NCBI GenBank assembly: GCA_034189695.1
Contig: JAXHUA010000061.1
Coordinates: 1-31,966, forward strand
Direction of reading: 5' to 3'
DNA: 31,966 nt
DNA from: JAXHUA01 sp034189695
Lineage (GTDB): Bacteria > Chloroflexota > Dehalococcoidia > E44-bin15
The position numbers and the translations under genes were made by a program. How positions within the stretch are numbered: position 1 is the first letter of the stretch; each line of letters starts with the position of its first letter. The notes beneath the pieces are model-generated. The model was not told where the DNA came from. It made no database searches and saw only the letters and a program-made list of their open reading frames with translations. Of this stretch, positions 31,471 to 31,966 are shown one piece after another.

Positions 31471-31966
31471 CTAAGCGCTCTCCAGCGGCACAGTCAGTGT
31501 CACCCGGGTCCCCTTCTCAGGTTCGGACTGTACGTCAACGTCGCCGCCCAGATCGGTCATTCGTTCGCGTATGCTGAACAGGCCGAAACCCCGCGTTTTC
31601 CACTCCCGTTCCGACACATGAAAGCCAACGCCGTCGTCGGTGACCTCCACCCGGATGCTGTCGTTGCTGCGGGACACGGCGACGGTGACGGTCCTGGCGT
31701 GAGCGTGCCGTGCCACGTTCATCAACAGCTCCCGCACGGCACGGAAGAGGAAGGCGCGCGCGTCGTCTCCCAGCGGCTTGTGCTTGCCGTCGTCCTCGAA
31801 GACGGCGCGAATGCCGTGCTCTTCCTGCACCCGCTCCACCAGCCACTCCAGCGCAGGCCCCAGACCAAGCTCGTAGAGGATAGGGGGGCTGAGGTCAAAG
31901 GTGAGCGAGCGCGTGTCCTGGACGGCGCGGTCCAGGAGTCCGGCGATCTCGTCCAGTTGCGTGTCG
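31471..31966 (-). CDS. NarX/DegS-type sensor histidine kinase, C-terminal part (cut by window edge)
   Basis: The frame is open from the window edge, giving 164 residues. It begins in the HisKA_3 dimerisation region (TRSLTFDLSPPILYELGL) and contains the whole HPK7-type ATPase domain: RELLMNVARHAHA as the N-box, VTDDGVGF as G1 and GFGLFSIRERMTDLGG as G2. The phosphorylated histidine and the sensor domain lie beyond the window. It pairs with the NarL-type regulator immediately downstream. Confidence 0.93.
   Translation of the reverse strand, partial: DTQLDEIAGLLDRAVQDTRSLTFDLSPPILYELGLGPALEWLVERVQEEHGIRAVFEDDGKHKPLGDDARAFLFRAVRELLMNVARHAHARTVTVAVSRSNDSIRVEVTDDGVGFHVSEREWKTRGFGLFSIRERMTDLGGDVDVQSEPEKGTRVTLTVPLESA

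Overview
The window looks like a GC-rich chromosomal segment of a Chloroflexota bacterium, probably a Dehalococcoidia-like anaerobe. That is an inference from gene style: leucine genes of the short LeuC/LeuD type, a citramalate-synthase-like gene, a CaiB/BaiF CoA-transferase and a tyrosine phenol-lyase. No marker gene such as rRNA is present. There is no phage, IS element or CRISPR array.

Positions 1-12756 (all minus strand) hold a branched-chain amino acid locus. In order of transcription it reads ilvD-ilvB-ilvN-ilvC, a 174-base gap with a palindrome, leuA, a 48-residue membrane peptide, an MgtC-like membrane protein, leuC, an ATP-type PEP carboxykinase, leuD, leuB, a truncated citramalate synthase and the start of a methyltransferase. 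It makes the valine, leucine and isoleucine precursors. PEP carboxykinase sits between the two isopropylmalate isomerase subunits. A consensus -10 lies just before ilvD. The final aminotransferase, ilvE, is elsewhere (19804) with its own promoter.

Positions 12944-16524 hold pyrD (minus), a divergent ccdA plus thioredoxin-like lipoprotein pair (plus, extracytoplasmic thiol redox) and a CaiB/BaiF CoA-transferase (minus). Positions 16746-19670 hold a DNA-uptake operon read comEA, comEC (channel part), then a separate ComEC-type metallo-beta-lactamase gene. Positions 19804-21747 hold ilvE, a small membrane protein and a PAP2 phosphatase (plus). Then come a lipoprotein gene, tRNA-Pro(UGG) and a universal stress protein.

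Positions 23509-25796 hold tyrosine phenol-lyase (minus) and a divergent Lrp/AsnC regulator that is probably expressed from a leaderless transcript. The right end is signalling: a soluble PAS histidine kinase with two response regulators (minus), three small membrane proteins, a receiver-only regulator, a full NarL-type regulator, and a NarX/DegS-type kinase cut by the window edge.

The most notable points are the truncated cimA joined to a methyltransferase, pckA inside the leu genes, a ketol-acid reductoisomerase whose cofactor loop lacks the NADPH phosphate ligands, the split ComEC, a cysteine-rich ComEA, and the receiver-only paralogue beside its full-length relative.
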